The notes: generated from the letters alone by a model not told the origin. Shown: positions 20,804 through 29,948, counted from the stretch's first letter. The stretch: 64,000 bases of DNA from an uncultured Microbulbifer sp. (GCF_947498635.1 NZ_CANMKV010000006.1:88808-152807), one strand, 5' to 3'. Program-made: numbers and translations.

Positions 20804-21240
20804 TTAAGCGTGCCCTGAAGTGGACTTGCACCATTTAAAATACGTCCGTGCCTTATGTTTAATAAACATATAGCTTGAAAGAGCTATCAACGTTATGCCG
20901 AGTAAAATACCAGGAACGAATACATTTTCTTTAACACTTAGATAAACTATCAAAAGCAGCGTTGATAATATAGACAGGACCGAGAGCAACCTGTAGAAAT
21001 GCTTATCAAGCGCCAAGCATAATGCGGAAAGAAGAAAGCCTATTGGAATGAGTATTTGCGCCCAACCAAGCCATGAATCCGCGTTTACAATTACAGCGCC
21101 CCCCAAACTAGCGCAATTACAAACTGAGCGAACTCCCAGATAAGTAATAACTTTGGTTTACGAATCAACTCGTTTGGAACATTTGCAGCCCAGGGATAGC
21201 TATGACCGCCTCTTGTGAAATTGCGATATCGGATCTTCAT
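20804..21240 (-). pseudogene. Cassette: small membrane protein gene split by a one-base frameshift
   Basis: From an ATG complement at 21238-21240 the frame reads MKIRYRNFTRGGHSYPWAA and continues to FAQFVIALVWGAL, then stops. The next frame continues GAVIVNADSWLGWAQILIP with several membrane helices. Adding one G to the six-G run near 21096-21101 yields a continuous 145-residue membrane protein. Function unknown. The stop codon TAA is the first triplet after the I3 scrap. Confidence 0.65.
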
Positions 21241-21243
21241 AAA

Positions 21244-21325
21244 CACTTAACGGCAAGTATTGGGCGGACCACGCAGAGGGCCGTCTCAGCAGCCAAAGGG
21301 TGCGACAACCACACCTTGTTTTGAA
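21244..21325 (-). other. attC-like site without an intron
   Basis: Begins with ACTTAAC (RYYYAAC type) directly after the previous gene's start and ends CCTTG|TTTTGA, the usual insertion target still unsplit (between 21318 and 21319). Arms are imperfect. Confidence 0.4.
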
Positions 21326-21372
21326 TTTTTACTTTAGTGTCCATATTAGATACTTTTGTAGATTTTCCTGTG

Positions 21373-21621
21373 CTAGTTATAAAACTTGTTAATTCCTGCA
21401 AGAGCGGAATTTAAAGTCGACAGAGCAGAAATTTGACCAAAATGGAGCACATACACTCCGTTATCTTCATCAATGGTTTTCAAAATATTGACAATATCAA
21501 AGTATTCGGCTAACACATCATCTATGTAATCCTGGTACTCGAAACTAGCAAGTTTTACTGATGCCCCTTCTAATGGATCCTGCTGGCTAGAAAGATGCTG
21601 TAAAAGTTCAGTGTCGTTCAT
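21373..21621 (-). CDS. Cassette: small uncharacterised protein
   Basis: This 82-residue soluble, acidic protein starts MNDTELLQHLSSQQDPLEG. No family is recognised. It is followed on its upstream side by an attC-like palindrome and intron I4, whose antisense promoter-like site could transcribe it. Confidence 0.55.
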   Translation of the reverse strand: MNDTELLQHLSSQQDPLEGASVKLASFEYQDYIDDVLAEYFDIVNILKTIDEDNGVYVLHFGQISALSTLNSALAGINKFYN

Positions 21622-21629
21622 GGTCTATG

Positions 21630-21740
21630 AGGCATAACGACGAGATAACCCGCGCTGCAGGCGGTAAAAAAAATGACCTGACACTGACTTTAGGTCGAAA
21701 TAAACAGCCCCACTCCTGCAGTGACAGGTTCATCGTCTTG
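21630..21740 (-). other. attC-like site interrupted by I4
   Basis: Starts GCATAACG just upstream of the previous gene and ends CGTCTTG at the intron boundary. The inverse core continues after the intron as TTAGCAC at 22425. It includes complementary blocks (CTGCAGG / CCTGCAG). Confidence 0.55.
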
Positions 21741-22424
21741 GTACTCCCAGCATGGGCGTGGACTAATGGGTGAAAGTACCTTGTAGGGAGGTCACCGTTT
21801 GATGGATCCATTAAATGCTAACTACTAGCGAATGGCAACTGCAATACCGCGGGGAGGAAGTCGCTAGTAAAACTACGAGCTGACGAACAGGAATATCTTA
21901 TAAGGCTTAGCCTGGAGGCGAGGTGGCCAAGGACACCGTGGCCATGTGATCTAATGGGTAGAGCAAATGGTGCAGTCGTGTAGTGAAAGTATCTGGGGAG
22001 ACCTGTTTAGCTTGCTGTTGTGAAGCTGTCAGCATGTCTACTGACTTATAAGTAGGCTCAAATCACAAGTAACCATTGTGGGGATAGAAAAAATAGTGGA
22101 ACACAGCGGCATCTAGGCCAGTAATGGCCGAGATAATTAAACAGTAGTCAGCCGACCGCATAGTACCTAGTGCCAAGATTAATACCTCGGATAGGGTGAA
22201 GGCCTGAACCTAAATCCACGCGTTAAAAGACAGGGCTAGTCTACAGACATGTTTCCAGTTGGATAAAGTTGAGGTAGCGCACTGCCATGACACTCAACTC
22301 AAATGAAGAGCTACTCGACGCTATCGTTGGGTAGAGATTTATTTTCGGGTAGGGAACCGCCCAATGCGGACCCGCACGATGGGTGGTGTGAGGGCCGATA
22401 TCTAAAAAATACCGGCTACCCGAT
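21741..22424 (+). mobile_element. Group II intron-like element I4
   Basis: 684 bp near-full copy without any open frame of its own. It starts GTACTCCCAG and has the domain V-like hairpin (ACCGCCCAATGCG ... CGCACGATGGGTGG, with the two-base CG bulge). Its domain VI-like hairpin is weakened (CCGATAT/ATACCGG) but it retains the bulged A in GGCTACCCGAT. It lies antisense to the cassettes. Confidence 0.8.
21810..21838 (-). promoter_or_regulatory. Antisense promoter-like site in I4
   Basis: Minus strand TTGCCA-17 bp-TTTAAT, directed at the gene starting at 21621 about 180 bp away. Confidence 0.5.
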
Positions 22425-22538
22425 TTAGCACTGCCAGCCTCATAGTCAACTTTATTAGAACTGTAATTGTGGTTCCACATGGTGATAACTGACCATGGGA
22501 CACCTAGTACAAAAGCCTGAGCTTCTTCTTGGTGCGTT

Positions 22539-22580
22539 GCTTAACTCCTTTTTGTAGCCGCAGCTTGCTGCGCATTGTCA
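22539..22580 (-). other. Candidate attC without an intron
   Basis: GCTTAAC heptamer followed by the palindrome CCGCAGC/GCTGCG. The 114 bp between I4 and this site hold no gene and look like the remains of a lost cassette. Confidence 0.35.
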
Positions 22581-22793
22581 GCTTTTTCGCCTACTTAACC
22601 AAGCAGCACCCGCTATGGAAAGTAAAAGCCATCCTGACATTACAATGTTGAAATTACGCTGCTGATCGGCTTCAGAATTGTAGAGCCTGAAATCTGCCAG
22701 ACTTAAGGCCCACCCAGCCAAATACACTAAGAAGAAATAAGCAATACTGATGAAAATAAACGCGATGATAAACCAGAGTAATTTTTTCATCAT
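22578..22793 (-). CDS. Cassette: small membrane protein, possible partner of the Tae4-like gene
   Basis: This 71-residue protein has two hydrophobic helices (residues about 4-30 and 48-66) and ends RRKS. Its start overlaps the end of the Tae4-like gene by four bases (ATGA), so they form one transcript. The position of an immunity gene after an effector suggests a protective role, but known Tai4 immunity proteins are larger periplasmic proteins, so this is only inference from context. Confidence 0.55.
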   Translation of the reverse strand: MMKKLLWFIIAFIFISIAYFFLVYLAGWALSLADFRLYNSEADQQRNFNIVMSGWLLLSIAGAAWLSRRKS

Positions 22794-23283
22794 GATACCG
22801 GAAAGATCCTTATTTTTTTTGATTTACCTAAGTCAGAACAAATGCTTGGAATAACTATATTAAATCTTGTACGAAAATATGAATCAATTCCAGTCATGGC
22901 TCTACCATTCCAGAGATCGATATGAGCTCCACCGCTACCATCACTGCGCAGATAGTAATCTTCAAAGCATATAATTCCTTTCCTCGATTCTACTTTTTCT
23001 CTCCAGTTTTCACCGGTAATATTTTCAGTAACTAGCATATTTGGAATTTTTGATTTTTGAATCCAATCTGCAAGCTCTGCTGCCGCGAGAATATGTTCTT
23101 CTTCAGGGTTAACCCAACACTTCCTTTCTTTTGGAAAAGTATTGAATTTAATACCAGACTTTTCATTGCATGACTTAGTCGAATCGCGCATTGGTTTCCA
23201 AAAAGCTTTTCACCATCACGGTTCTTTGCATCGCATGGATCTTCATTTGGGTAGTTTTTCCATAATCTATCAAAACGTACCAT
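22790..23283 (-). pseudogene. Cassette: Tae4-type amidase effector with a one-base frameshift
   Basis: The 5' frame from 23283 reads MVRFDRLWKNYPNEDPCD and contains the catalytic-cysteine motif GNQCAIRLSHAMK. The downstream frame continues SGIKFNTFPKERKCW and contains the catalytic-histidine motif GGAHIDLWNG. Both motifs and the roughly 164-residue length match Tae4 (Ssp1-like) type VI secretion peptidoglycan amidases, which cleave the gamma-D-Glu/mDAP bond. One extra A in the AAAA run near 23160 restores a single frame. A strong AAGGAAG ribosome-binding site precedes the start. As read, the gene is broken and would be inactive. Confidence 0.8.
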
Positions 23284-23317
23284 TTAACTTCCTTGTTGGT
23301 TTGCTATTTCCGACTAA

Positions 23318-23395
23318 AGCTAACGCCTGCCTCAACTGCCGGCGGCTTTTAGTACAAAAGGTAACAGTGGCCGGAAGTCAGATTACAGGCGCTTA
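23318..23395 (-). other. attC-like site interrupted by I5
   Basis: Starts AGCTAACGCCTG and ends CAGGCGCTTA, with perfectly complementary outer arms CGCCTG/CAGGCG. The usual YTTG at the insertion point is CTTA here. The inverse core continues at 24101 (TTATATG). Confidence 0.65.
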
Positions 23396-24100
23396 ATAAG
23401 CCCAGTATGGGCGTGGACTAATGGGGTGAAAGTCCCCTGTAGGAAGATCACCATTTATTGGGTTCCATTAAATGCCAACTACTAGCGAATGGCAACTGTA
23501 ACACCGCAAAGACTTGTGGGGAGAAAGTCGCTAGTAAATACGAGCTGACGTACAGAAACATCCTATAAGACTTAGCCTGGAGGTGAGATGGCCAAGGACA
23601 CTGAAGCCGGATGATCTAACGGGTAGGGTAAATGATGCAGTTGGGTAGTGAAAGTTAACGTTCTTGCTTGAGGAGATCTGTTTAACTTGCTGCTGTGAAT
23701 CTGTCTGTGTTGCCGCTGCCTAATAAGTAGGCACAACCCGATAGCCTCCAAGGTTTGGATAGGAGAAAGTGATGGGAGATAGCAGCGCCTCGGTCAGTAA
23801 TGACCAAGATGATTAAATAGAAGTTAGCCGACGGTATAGTAGCCAAATGCCAAGATTAATACCTTGGAAATGGCGAAGGTCTGAACCCTAAATCCACGAG
23901 TTAAAAGACAGGACTAGCCTACCGATATGTTTCCAGTCCGATAAAGTTGAGGTAGCGCACTGCCATGACACTCAACTCGAATGTAGAGATGCTCGATACT
24001 ATCGTTGGGCAGAGATTCATAACGGATAGGGTGTCGCACATTGTGGGCTCGCCGATGGGCGGTGTGGGGGTCGGTAGCTAAAAACTACCGATTACCCGAT
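23396..24100 (+). mobile_element. Group II intron-like element I5
   Basis: 705 bp copy. The start is diverged (ATAAG for GTACG). The domain VI stem reads GTCGGTAG/CTACCGAT, a two-sided change from GCCGGTAG/CTACCGGC that keeps the pairing and so supports selection on RNA structure. Domain V is partly decayed (CGCACATTGTGGGCTCGCCGATGGGCGG). Confidence 0.8.
23467..23495 (-). promoter_or_regulatory. Antisense promoter-like site in I5
   Basis: Minus strand TTGCCA-17 bp-TTTAAT, directed at the Tae4-like cassette that starts at 23283. Confidence 0.5.
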
Positions 24101-24109
24101 TTATATGCC

Positions 24110-24508
<399 letters not shown>

Positions 24509-24526
24509 TACGTCTTCCTTGTGCGC

Positions 24527-24587
24527 ATTTAACGCCTTGCCAAGTGGCGGCCCTGTAGGGTCGTCGCGTTTGGGCAACTTGTTATGT
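24527..24587 (-). other. attC-like site without an intron
   Basis: Starts ATTTAACGCCTTGCC and ends GGGCAACTTG|TTATGT, with complementary outer arms (TTGCC/GGCAA) and an inner GGCCCTG...AGGGTCG stem. The insertion target CTTG|TTA (between 24581 and 24582) is intact and empty. Confidence 0.65.
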
Positions 24588-24632
24588 ATTGTATTATCTG
24601 CATTGTAGGCACGATTTTAATTTTTATTGAAA

Positions 24633-25115
24633 TCAATGTTTACCCTTAATCTTGGTAACTATCTCATTAATTAATTCAACAGGTAATAACGATTTAGACA
24701 AGTACTGCTGCCCCCCAGATTTGGCCACCAAAATAAGCCCTAAATCGGTTTCAATAATACGCTCGATATCTGCCCACGACAGAGCTGTTATCGTATAAGG
24801 ATTCTGTGTCTGGATTCCATCCTTATCTATGGTTAATTTCACTTCACTACCGGCACTTTTCCCAAGCATCTGCCGTGCTAACCACCAAGCTCGTCGAAAT
24901 CGAATGTGAATCAGTTCCAGCACGCCTAATGCAATTAACATGCAACTTGCGATCTTAGGTTGCTCAGTAAATAACAGTAATCCCGCACCAGAAGATAATA
25001 ATAATGTAGGAAGAAGATAATTGGGCTTAACGTTTTTTCCATAGGGTAGAGACTGATCATAGCATTCGGCAAGGTAATCTCTAGATAAGGTAAATTGAGT
25101 GTTAAAAGGCTGCAT
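24633..25115 (-). CDS. Cassette: YcxB-like membrane protein
   Basis: This 160-residue protein has two adjacent membrane helices (residues about 32-50 and 55-71) followed by a cytoplasmic domain (VKLTIDKDGIQTQNPYTITALSWADIERI) typical of YcxB-like proteins. Function unknown. It shares one inter-intron unit with the DUF6559-like gene. Intron I6 lies upstream. Confidence 0.7.
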   Translation of the reverse strand: MQPFNTQFTLSRDYLAECYDQSLPYGKNVKPNYLLPTLLLSSGAGLLLFTEQPKIASCMLIALGVLELIHIRFRRAWWLARQMLGKSAGSEVKLTIDKDGIQTQNPYTITALSWADIERIIETDLGLILVAKSGGQQYLSKSLLPVELINEIVTKIKGKH

Positions 25116-25231
25116 AAAAACAACTTATTGTGTCTGGTAAATTTGTCGTAGCATTACAGTGAGTGTCAGGATGATTCTTTAAGCTAATGTCAATTACGCG
25201 ACATCTCTCAATAAGATCTCGACTTAGCCCC

Positions 25232-25301
25232 ACATAACGCCTTTAGCAACGGCAAATTACGGAATCGAAGGCGTAGTAATTTGTCCGCTTGCCTAAATTT
25301 G
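25232..25301 (-). other. attC-like site interrupted by I6
   Basis: ACATAACGCC ... AAATTTG. Inner arms GCAAATTAC and GTAGTAATTTG are complementary. The inverse core continues as TTAGCAT at 25784. Confidence 0.6.
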
Positions 25302-25783
25302 GCACGCCCAGCATGGGCGTGGACTAATAGGGTGAAAGTCCCCTGTAGGAAGATCACCGTTTAAAGGGCGCCATTAAATGCTAACTATCAGCGAATGGCA
25401 ACTACAATACCGTGAGGTCTTGTGGGGAGGAAGCTGCTAGTAAAACTACGAACTGAAGAACAGGAACATCCTATAAGGCTTAGCCTGGAGGCGAGGTGGC
25501 CAAGGGCACCGAAGCCGTGTGATCTAACTGGTTGAGTCAATGATGCAGTTGTGTAGTGACTGTTCACGTTCTTTTCTGGGGAGATCTATTTAGCTTGCTG
25601 CTGTGAAGCTGTCAGGGTGGCCGGTGACTCAGAACTAGCGCACAGGCATGACACTCTACTCAAATGAAGAGCTGCCCGACACCATTGTTGGGTAGAGATT
25701 TATTACGGATAGGAGTCGTCCATTACAGACCTGCACGGTGGATGGTGTGGTAGCCGCTAGCTAGAAACTACCGGCCACCCGAT
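25302..25783 (+). mobile_element. Group II intron-like element I6 (short form)
   Basis: 482 bp, lacking the same about 220 bp as I1 (junction at GACTCAGAACTAG then CGCACAGG), so the two share a deleted ancestor that itself spread. The domain V stem shows a paired change (CGTCCAT...GTGGATG versus CGCCCAT...ATGGGTG). The branch-region A is kept (GGCCACCCGAT). Confidence 0.8.
25373..25401 (-). promoter_or_regulatory. Antisense promoter-like site in I6
   Basis: Minus strand TTGCCA-17 bp-TTTAAT, directed at the YcxB-like gene starting at 25115. Confidence 0.5.
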
Positions 25784-26293
25784 TTAGCATTGTTCACTCT
25801 GCATAGCCTGTCGGATAAAGGGCCACTTTTTCTCTGTGTATGCTTCGCGATCCTCTTTATAAGCTGCTGCGAGTTCTCGTTTTAACGTTGCGTATTCAGT
25901 TACTACTTCGTTATTTGAGCGTAAAAGCTGGCGAAATTTAATACGATCTTGCCACAACGGACTTTCATAAGGAATTAGATGAAGGTGATGGGTGCGATAA
26001 GTATCTGATGGCTTACAAAACCAATGCATGACCTCAGTTTTATATGGCCAGTATTTATAACCACTCTCAACTAGAACATCTATTGCTGGCTTCGATTCAC
26101 TGAGAGATTTCACACCGAACATAACATCGATCACTGGCTTGGCTAGCATACCTGGAACTGCCGTACTACCCACATGTTCAATACTACCGTAAAACCATTT
26201 TCCTGCTATGGCCATCAAGTGCTCCTTTTCCCTCTCAAATTTATCCGGCCAAGAGGAATCATACTCTTCGAGAATTACTGGTGCTCCGCTCAT
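25784..26293 (-). CDS. Cassette: GrpB/UPF0157 family protein
   Basis: This 169-residue nucleotidyltransferase-fold protein has the family hallmarks: VILEEYDSSWPDKFEREKEHL, then IEHVGSTAVPGMLAKPVIDVMFGV, then THHLHLIPYESPLWQDRI. Biochemical role unknown. The start at 26293 (MSGAPV) follows AAGGAAAG. Its TAA stop is read directly from the TTA that follows intron I6. Confidence 0.88.
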   Translation of the reverse strand: MSGAPVILEEYDSSWPDKFEREKEHLMAIAGKWFYGSIEHVGSTAVPGMLAKPVIDVMFGVKSLSESKPAIDVLVESGYKYWPYKTEVMHWFCKPSDTYRTHHLHLIPYESPLWQDRIKFRQLLRSNNEVVTEYATLKRELAAAYKEDREAYTEKKWPFIRQAMQSEQC

Positions 26294-26319
26294 AAAGTGA
26301 AACTTTCCTTGTGATGCTA

Positions 26320-26404
26320 GCGCAACGCACATTTATATTTATAAGCTACAGCCTATTTTTTGCCGTAGTTTATAAATATAAAATGACGTGTATTATTAAC
26401 TATT
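26320..26404 (-). other. attC-like long palindrome without an intron
   Basis: Arms TTTATATTTATAAGCTAC and GTAGTTTATAAATATAAA pair with one mismatch around a T-rich loop, flanked by GCGCAACGCAC and GACGTGTATTATTAAC. This is the architecture of a long attC, with no intron inserted. Confidence 0.65.
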
Positions 26405-26445
26405 CGAACCACGACTCCCGTTTTAGATTTTCTGGACATTTCCGA

Positions 26446-26730
26446 TCAATAGATTTTATACTTACATTCAACATCATTCCGTACTACAGAAATATACTCC
26501 TCTCCAACACGAATGTTTTTCCATTCGATATTAAATTTATCTTTGTCGATTACCAAAGAGTCATCACTAAGCACGCTATATTTCAATAGTGGAGCACACA
26601 CTGGACCCCCTTTTGTCCCTATTGTGGCTGAGACTTGATTCTCTCCGAAACCCAGCTGTTCTACTCTAGTTGGAGAATCTAAGCAAACCCTCATTCCTTT
26701 TAGTTTTTCGATAAGCATTGGAGTTGCCAA
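26446..26730 (-). CDS. Cassette: small uncharacterised protein
   Basis: Up to 94 residues, starting at TTG 26730 or, more likely, at the ATG four codons later (MLIEKLKGMRVCLDSP). Beta-rich, with no family recognised. No clear ribosome-binding site. It shares one inter-intron unit with the GrpB-like gene. Confidence 0.45.
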   Translation of the reverse strand: MATPMLIEKLKGMRVCLDSPTRVEQLGFGENQVSATIGTKGGPVCAPLLKYSVLSDDSLVIDKDKFNIEWKNIRVGEEYISVVRNDVECKYKIY

Positions 26731-26737
26731 TATGTGT

Positions 26738-26815
26738 AGCTAACGCCACCAGCACAGGCCTAAGCACGCAATGTGGAGGTCCAGCTCACGAAGTGAGCGG
26801 TTGTGCCTAGACTTG
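26738..26815 (-). other. attC-like site interrupted by I7
   Basis: AGCTAACGCC ... GTGCCTAGACTTG, with complementary blocks CACAGGC/GTGCCT and CAGCTCAC/GTGAGCGG. The inverse core continues as TTATGCT at 27521. Confidence 0.65.
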
Positions 26816-27520
26816 GTACGCCCAGCATGGGCGTGGACTAATGGGTGAAAGTGCCTTGTAGGAAGGTCACCGTTTAATGGGTCCATTACATGCTAACTAC
26901 TAGCGAATGGCAACGGCAACACCGCGAGGTCTTGTGGAGAGGAAGCCGCTAGCAAAGCTACGAGCTTACGGACAGAAACATCCTATGTGGCTTAGCCTGG
27001 AGGCGAGGTGGCCAAGGTCACCGAAGCCATGTGATCTAACGGGTAGGGTCAATGATGCAGCTGTGTAGTGAAAGTTCACGTTCTTATCTAGGGAGGCCTG
27101 TTTAGCTTGCTGCTGTGAGGCTGTCAGTGTGGCCACTAACTCATAAGCAGGCCCAACCCGCTAGCCACCATCGCTGGGATAGACAAAAGTGGTGGCACAC
27201 AGCAGCGCCTCGGTCAGTAATGGCCGAGGTGATTAAGCTGAATTCAGCCGACGGCATAGCAGCCAAATGCCAAGACTAATACCTTGGACAGGGTGAAGAC
27301 CTGAACCTAAATCCACGAGTTGTAAGACAGGGTTAGCCTGCCGATATGTTTCCGGTTGGATAAAGTTGAGGTAGCCCACTGCCATGACACTCAGCCCAAA
27401 TGAAGAGCTGTTCGACACTATCGTTGGGTAGATATGTATAAAGGGTAGGGAACCTCCCATTGCGGACCCGCACGATGGGTGGTGTGGTAGCCGGTAGCTA
27501 GAAACTACCGGCTACCCGAT
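26816..27520 (+). mobile_element. Group II intron-like element I7 (representative full copy)
   Basis: 705 bp without an open frame of its own. It starts GTACGCCCAGCATGGGCGTG. Domain V-like hairpin: CTCCCAT...ATGGGTGG, distal TGCG/CGCA, with a two-base CG bulge on the 3' side. Domain VI-like hairpin: GCCGGTAG/CTACCGGC, then an unpaired TA whose A is seven bases from the 3' end GAT. These are the hallmarks of a group II ribozyme. No reverse transcriptase is encoded. Confidence 0.82.
26885..26913 (-). promoter_or_regulatory. Antisense promoter-like site in I7
   Basis: Minus strand TTGCCA-17 bp-TGTAAT, directed at the gene that starts at or near 26730. Confidence 0.45.
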
Positions 27521-27537
27521 TTATGCTGTTAACTATC

Positions 27538-27741
27538 TTACAGCGACTTTACATTGTTGGCGCACGGCCCTTTTTGTCCTTGCCCCACAACATATTCTAC
27601 TTTTTGCCCTTCCTCCAGAGATTTGAAACCACTCATTTGAATTTCTGAATGGTGAACAAATAGATCTTTGCTTCCATCATCCGGAGTAATAAAACCAAAA
27701 CCTTTGTCACCATTGAACCACTTTACCGTACCTGTACTCAT
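27538..27741 (-). CDS. Cassette: cold-shock (CspA) family protein
   Basis: This 67-residue cold-shock-domain protein binds single-stranded RNA/DNA. RNP1 ([10 protein letters not shown]) and RNP2 ([10 protein letters not shown]) are intact. The start at 27741 ([17 protein letters not shown]) is the family start; a longer frame to 27798 enters non-coding sequence. It sits in the array between introns I7 and I8. Confidence 0.93.
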   Translation of the reverse strand: MSTGTVKWFNGDKGFGFITPDDGSKDLFVHHSEIQMSGFKSLEEGQKVEYVVGQGQKGPCANNVKSL

Positions 27742-27807
27742 ACTAAATATGACTCTTTTTGGGTGATTGCTATTACCTATTTTCGTTATCACCATCACGA
27801 AAAAGGT

Positions 27808-27917
27808 TTCTTAACTATATTTACACATTTACCCAGCACACGGGTGGCCGAAACAGAGCGAAGCGGCGTGTAGGCCTTCCTGCCCGTTTTTTTGCTGGGC
27901 TTACGTGCTGCTGCTTG
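27808..27917 (-). other. attC-like site interrupted by I8
   Basis: About 110 bp containing TTCTTAAC, the paired arms ACCCAGCA...TGCTGGG and CGGG...CCCG, and CTGCTTG at the intron boundary. The core continues as TTAGCCA at 28545. Confidence 0.6.
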
Positions 27918-28544
27918 GTTCTCCCAGTATGGGCGGGAACTAATGGGGCCCATTAAATGCTAACTACTAGCGAATGGCAACTACAATACCGCGAGGCCTT
28001 GTGGGGAGGAAGCCGCTAGCAAAGCTACGAGCTGACGTACAGAAATATCATACAAGGCCTACCCTGGAGGTGAGGTGGCCAAGGACACCGAAGCCATGTG
28101 GTCTAACGGGTAGAGTCAATGATGCAGTTGTGTAGTGAAAGTTCACGGTCTTATCTGGGGAGATCTGTTTAGCTTGCTGTTGTGAAGCTGTCAGCGTGGC
28201 CGTTGACTTATAAATAGGCACTACCCGCTAGTCACCATCGCGGGGATATACAAAAGTGCTGGAACACAGCGGCGCCTTGGTCAGTATTGGCTGAGGTGAT
28301 TTAACAGAAGTTAGCCGGCGGCATAGTAGCTTAATGCCAAGATTAATACCTTGGGCATGGTGAAGGCCTGAACCTAAAATCCACGGGTTAAAAGACAGAG
28401 CTAGCCTACCGATATGTTTTCAGTCGGATAAAGTTTAGGTAGCGCGCTGCCATGATACTCAACTCAAGACCTGCTCGAGATTATCGTTGGGTAGAGATTT
28501 ATTACGGATAGTGTAAGGGTCGGTAGTTAGAAGCTACTAAGGCA
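27918..28544 (+). mobile_element. Group II intron-like element I8 (lacks domain V)
   Basis: 627 bp. It lacks about 45 bp of the 5' region (including GTGAAAGTCC, lost between two AATGGG repeats) and the whole domain V hairpin (GGATA runs directly into GTGTAAGGG). The domain VI end is diverged (GAAGCTACTAAGGCAT). It should be catalytically dead. Confidence 0.8.
27952..27980 (-). promoter_or_regulatory. Antisense promoter-like site in I8
   Basis: Minus strand TTGCCA-17 bp-TTTAAT is kept although the ribozyme core is lost. It points at the cold-shock gene (27741). Confidence 0.5.
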
Positions 28545-29153
28545 TTAGCCAAAATTGGTGTCCATCATCTCTCTATCGTAGTCGAGAAGGTATGAGTTAA
28601 ATTTCTTGTATAGCTGAGACAGTATGGCCTTGTTGCCAATAATGTCCATGCCTCGAACATCATAAGGCCAAACTTCAACTCCTTTAGTTAGTTCAAAGAG
28701 GTAGATGTTTACTAGCGGACATGGCTTGATGCCTAAGCCTTGCGCCATGCTACACCAAAGTAGCTTCTTCAGACTTGATTTGGGTAGCTTTATCGCAATT
28801 GTATGCCAGTAATCTTCACTTTCCCCCTCAATACAGCCTTCATCTACCGCTACATGCTCAAGCCAGTGCTCTTTCTCTTTCTCGGGAAATAATCCAATAT
28901 CTCTAAGTTCACGAAAAGTGGAGATAGAAGAAACTAGGGGTTTGTCACTAAAGATACGGTAACAGGCAACAATCTCTTTATCGAACACTTCTTCACATAT
29001 CTCGTGAGATTTACGTAATGCTAAGTCAAATTGATCGAGCCAATCTCCACCTAAGGAGAGCTCAAAACGAAGACCTCCTTCGTGGATATAGAACAAAGGT
29101 CTTTCGAAAGCTTTTCCGGAAAATTGAGACTGGATAGATTCTCGAATATTCAT
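28545..29153 (-). CDS. Cassette: DUF3885-like protein
   Basis: This 202-residue soluble protein has the segments RPLFYIHEGGLRFELSLGG near the N-terminus and VWPYDVRGMDIIG near the C-terminus, both typical of DUF3885 proteins of unknown function. The start at 29153 (MNIRESIQS) has AAGG upstream; the longer frame to 29249 reads through the attC and intron. The TAA stop abuts the end of I8. Confidence 0.75.
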   Translation of the reverse strand: MNIRESIQSQFSGKAFERPLFYIHEGGLRFELSLGGDWLDQFDLALRKSHEICEEVFDKEIVACYRIFSDKPLVSSISTFRELRDIGLFPEKEKEHWLEHVAVDEGCIEGESEDYWHTIAIKLPKSSLKKLLWCSMAQGLGIKPCPLVNIYLFELTKGVEVWPYDVRGMDIIGNKAILSQLYKKFNSYLLDYDREMMDTNFG

Positions 29154-29157
29154 TGTA

Positions 29158-29236
29158 GCCTTAACGCCGTGATAACCGGCCGGAGCACACAGTGTGGAGG
29201 TCCAGGCAGCTTTGCTGGCGATGGTTGATGGCCCTG
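29158..29236 (-). other. attC-like site interrupted by I9
   Basis: GCCTTAACGCC ... GGCCCTG with inner complementary blocks around GCACACAGTGTGGAGG. It continues after the intron as TTGGATC at 29949, a diverged inverse core. Confidence 0.55.
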
Positions 29237-29948
29237 GTAGGCCCAGCATGGGCGTGAACTAATGGGGTGAAAGTCCCCAGTAGGAAGATCACCATTTAAT
29301 GGGTTCCATTAAATGCTAACTGCTAGCGAATGGCAACTACAATACCGCGAGGCCTTGTGGGGAGGAAGCCGCTAGCAAAGCTACGAGCTGATGGACAGAA
29401 ATATCATACAAGGCCTAGCCTGGAGGTGAGGTGGCCAAGGACATCGAAGCCATGTGATCTAACGGGTAGAGTAAATGATGCAGTTGTGTAGTGAAAGTTC
29501 ACGTTCTTATCTGGGGAGATCTGTTTAGCTTGCTGTTATGGAGCTGTCAGCGTGGCCGTTGGCTTATAAATAGGCTCAGCCCGCTAGCGATCATCGCGGG
29601 GATAGACATAAGTAGTGAGACGTAGCAGGGCCTCGGTCAGTAATGAGCAAGGTGATTAAACAGCAGTTAGCCGACGGCATAGTAGCCTAATGCGAGGATC
29701 AATATCTTGGATGCGGTGGAGATCTGAATCCAAAATCCATCAGTTAAAAGACAGAGCTAGCCTATCGATATGTTTCCAGTTGGATAAAATTGAGGTGGCG
29801 CAATGTCATGACACTCAACTCAAATGAAGAGCTGCTCAACACTATCATTGGGTAGAGATTTATTGCGGGTAGGGAGCCGCCTATTGCGGGCCCGCACGAA
29901 GGAAGGGTGGTGTGGGGGCCGGTAGCTAGAAGCTACTGGCTACCGGAT
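29237..29948 (+). mobile_element. Group II intron-like element I9
   Basis: 712 bp copy starting GTAGGCCCAG. Domain V carries a small insertion (GCACGAAGGAAGGGTGG). The domain VI hairpin is GCCGGTAG/CTACTGGC followed by TACCGGAT. Confidence 0.8.
29308..29336 (-). promoter_or_regulatory. Antisense promoter-like site in I9
   Basis: Minus strand TTGCCA-17 bp-TTTAAT, directed at the DUF3885-like gene (29153). Confidence 0.5.
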
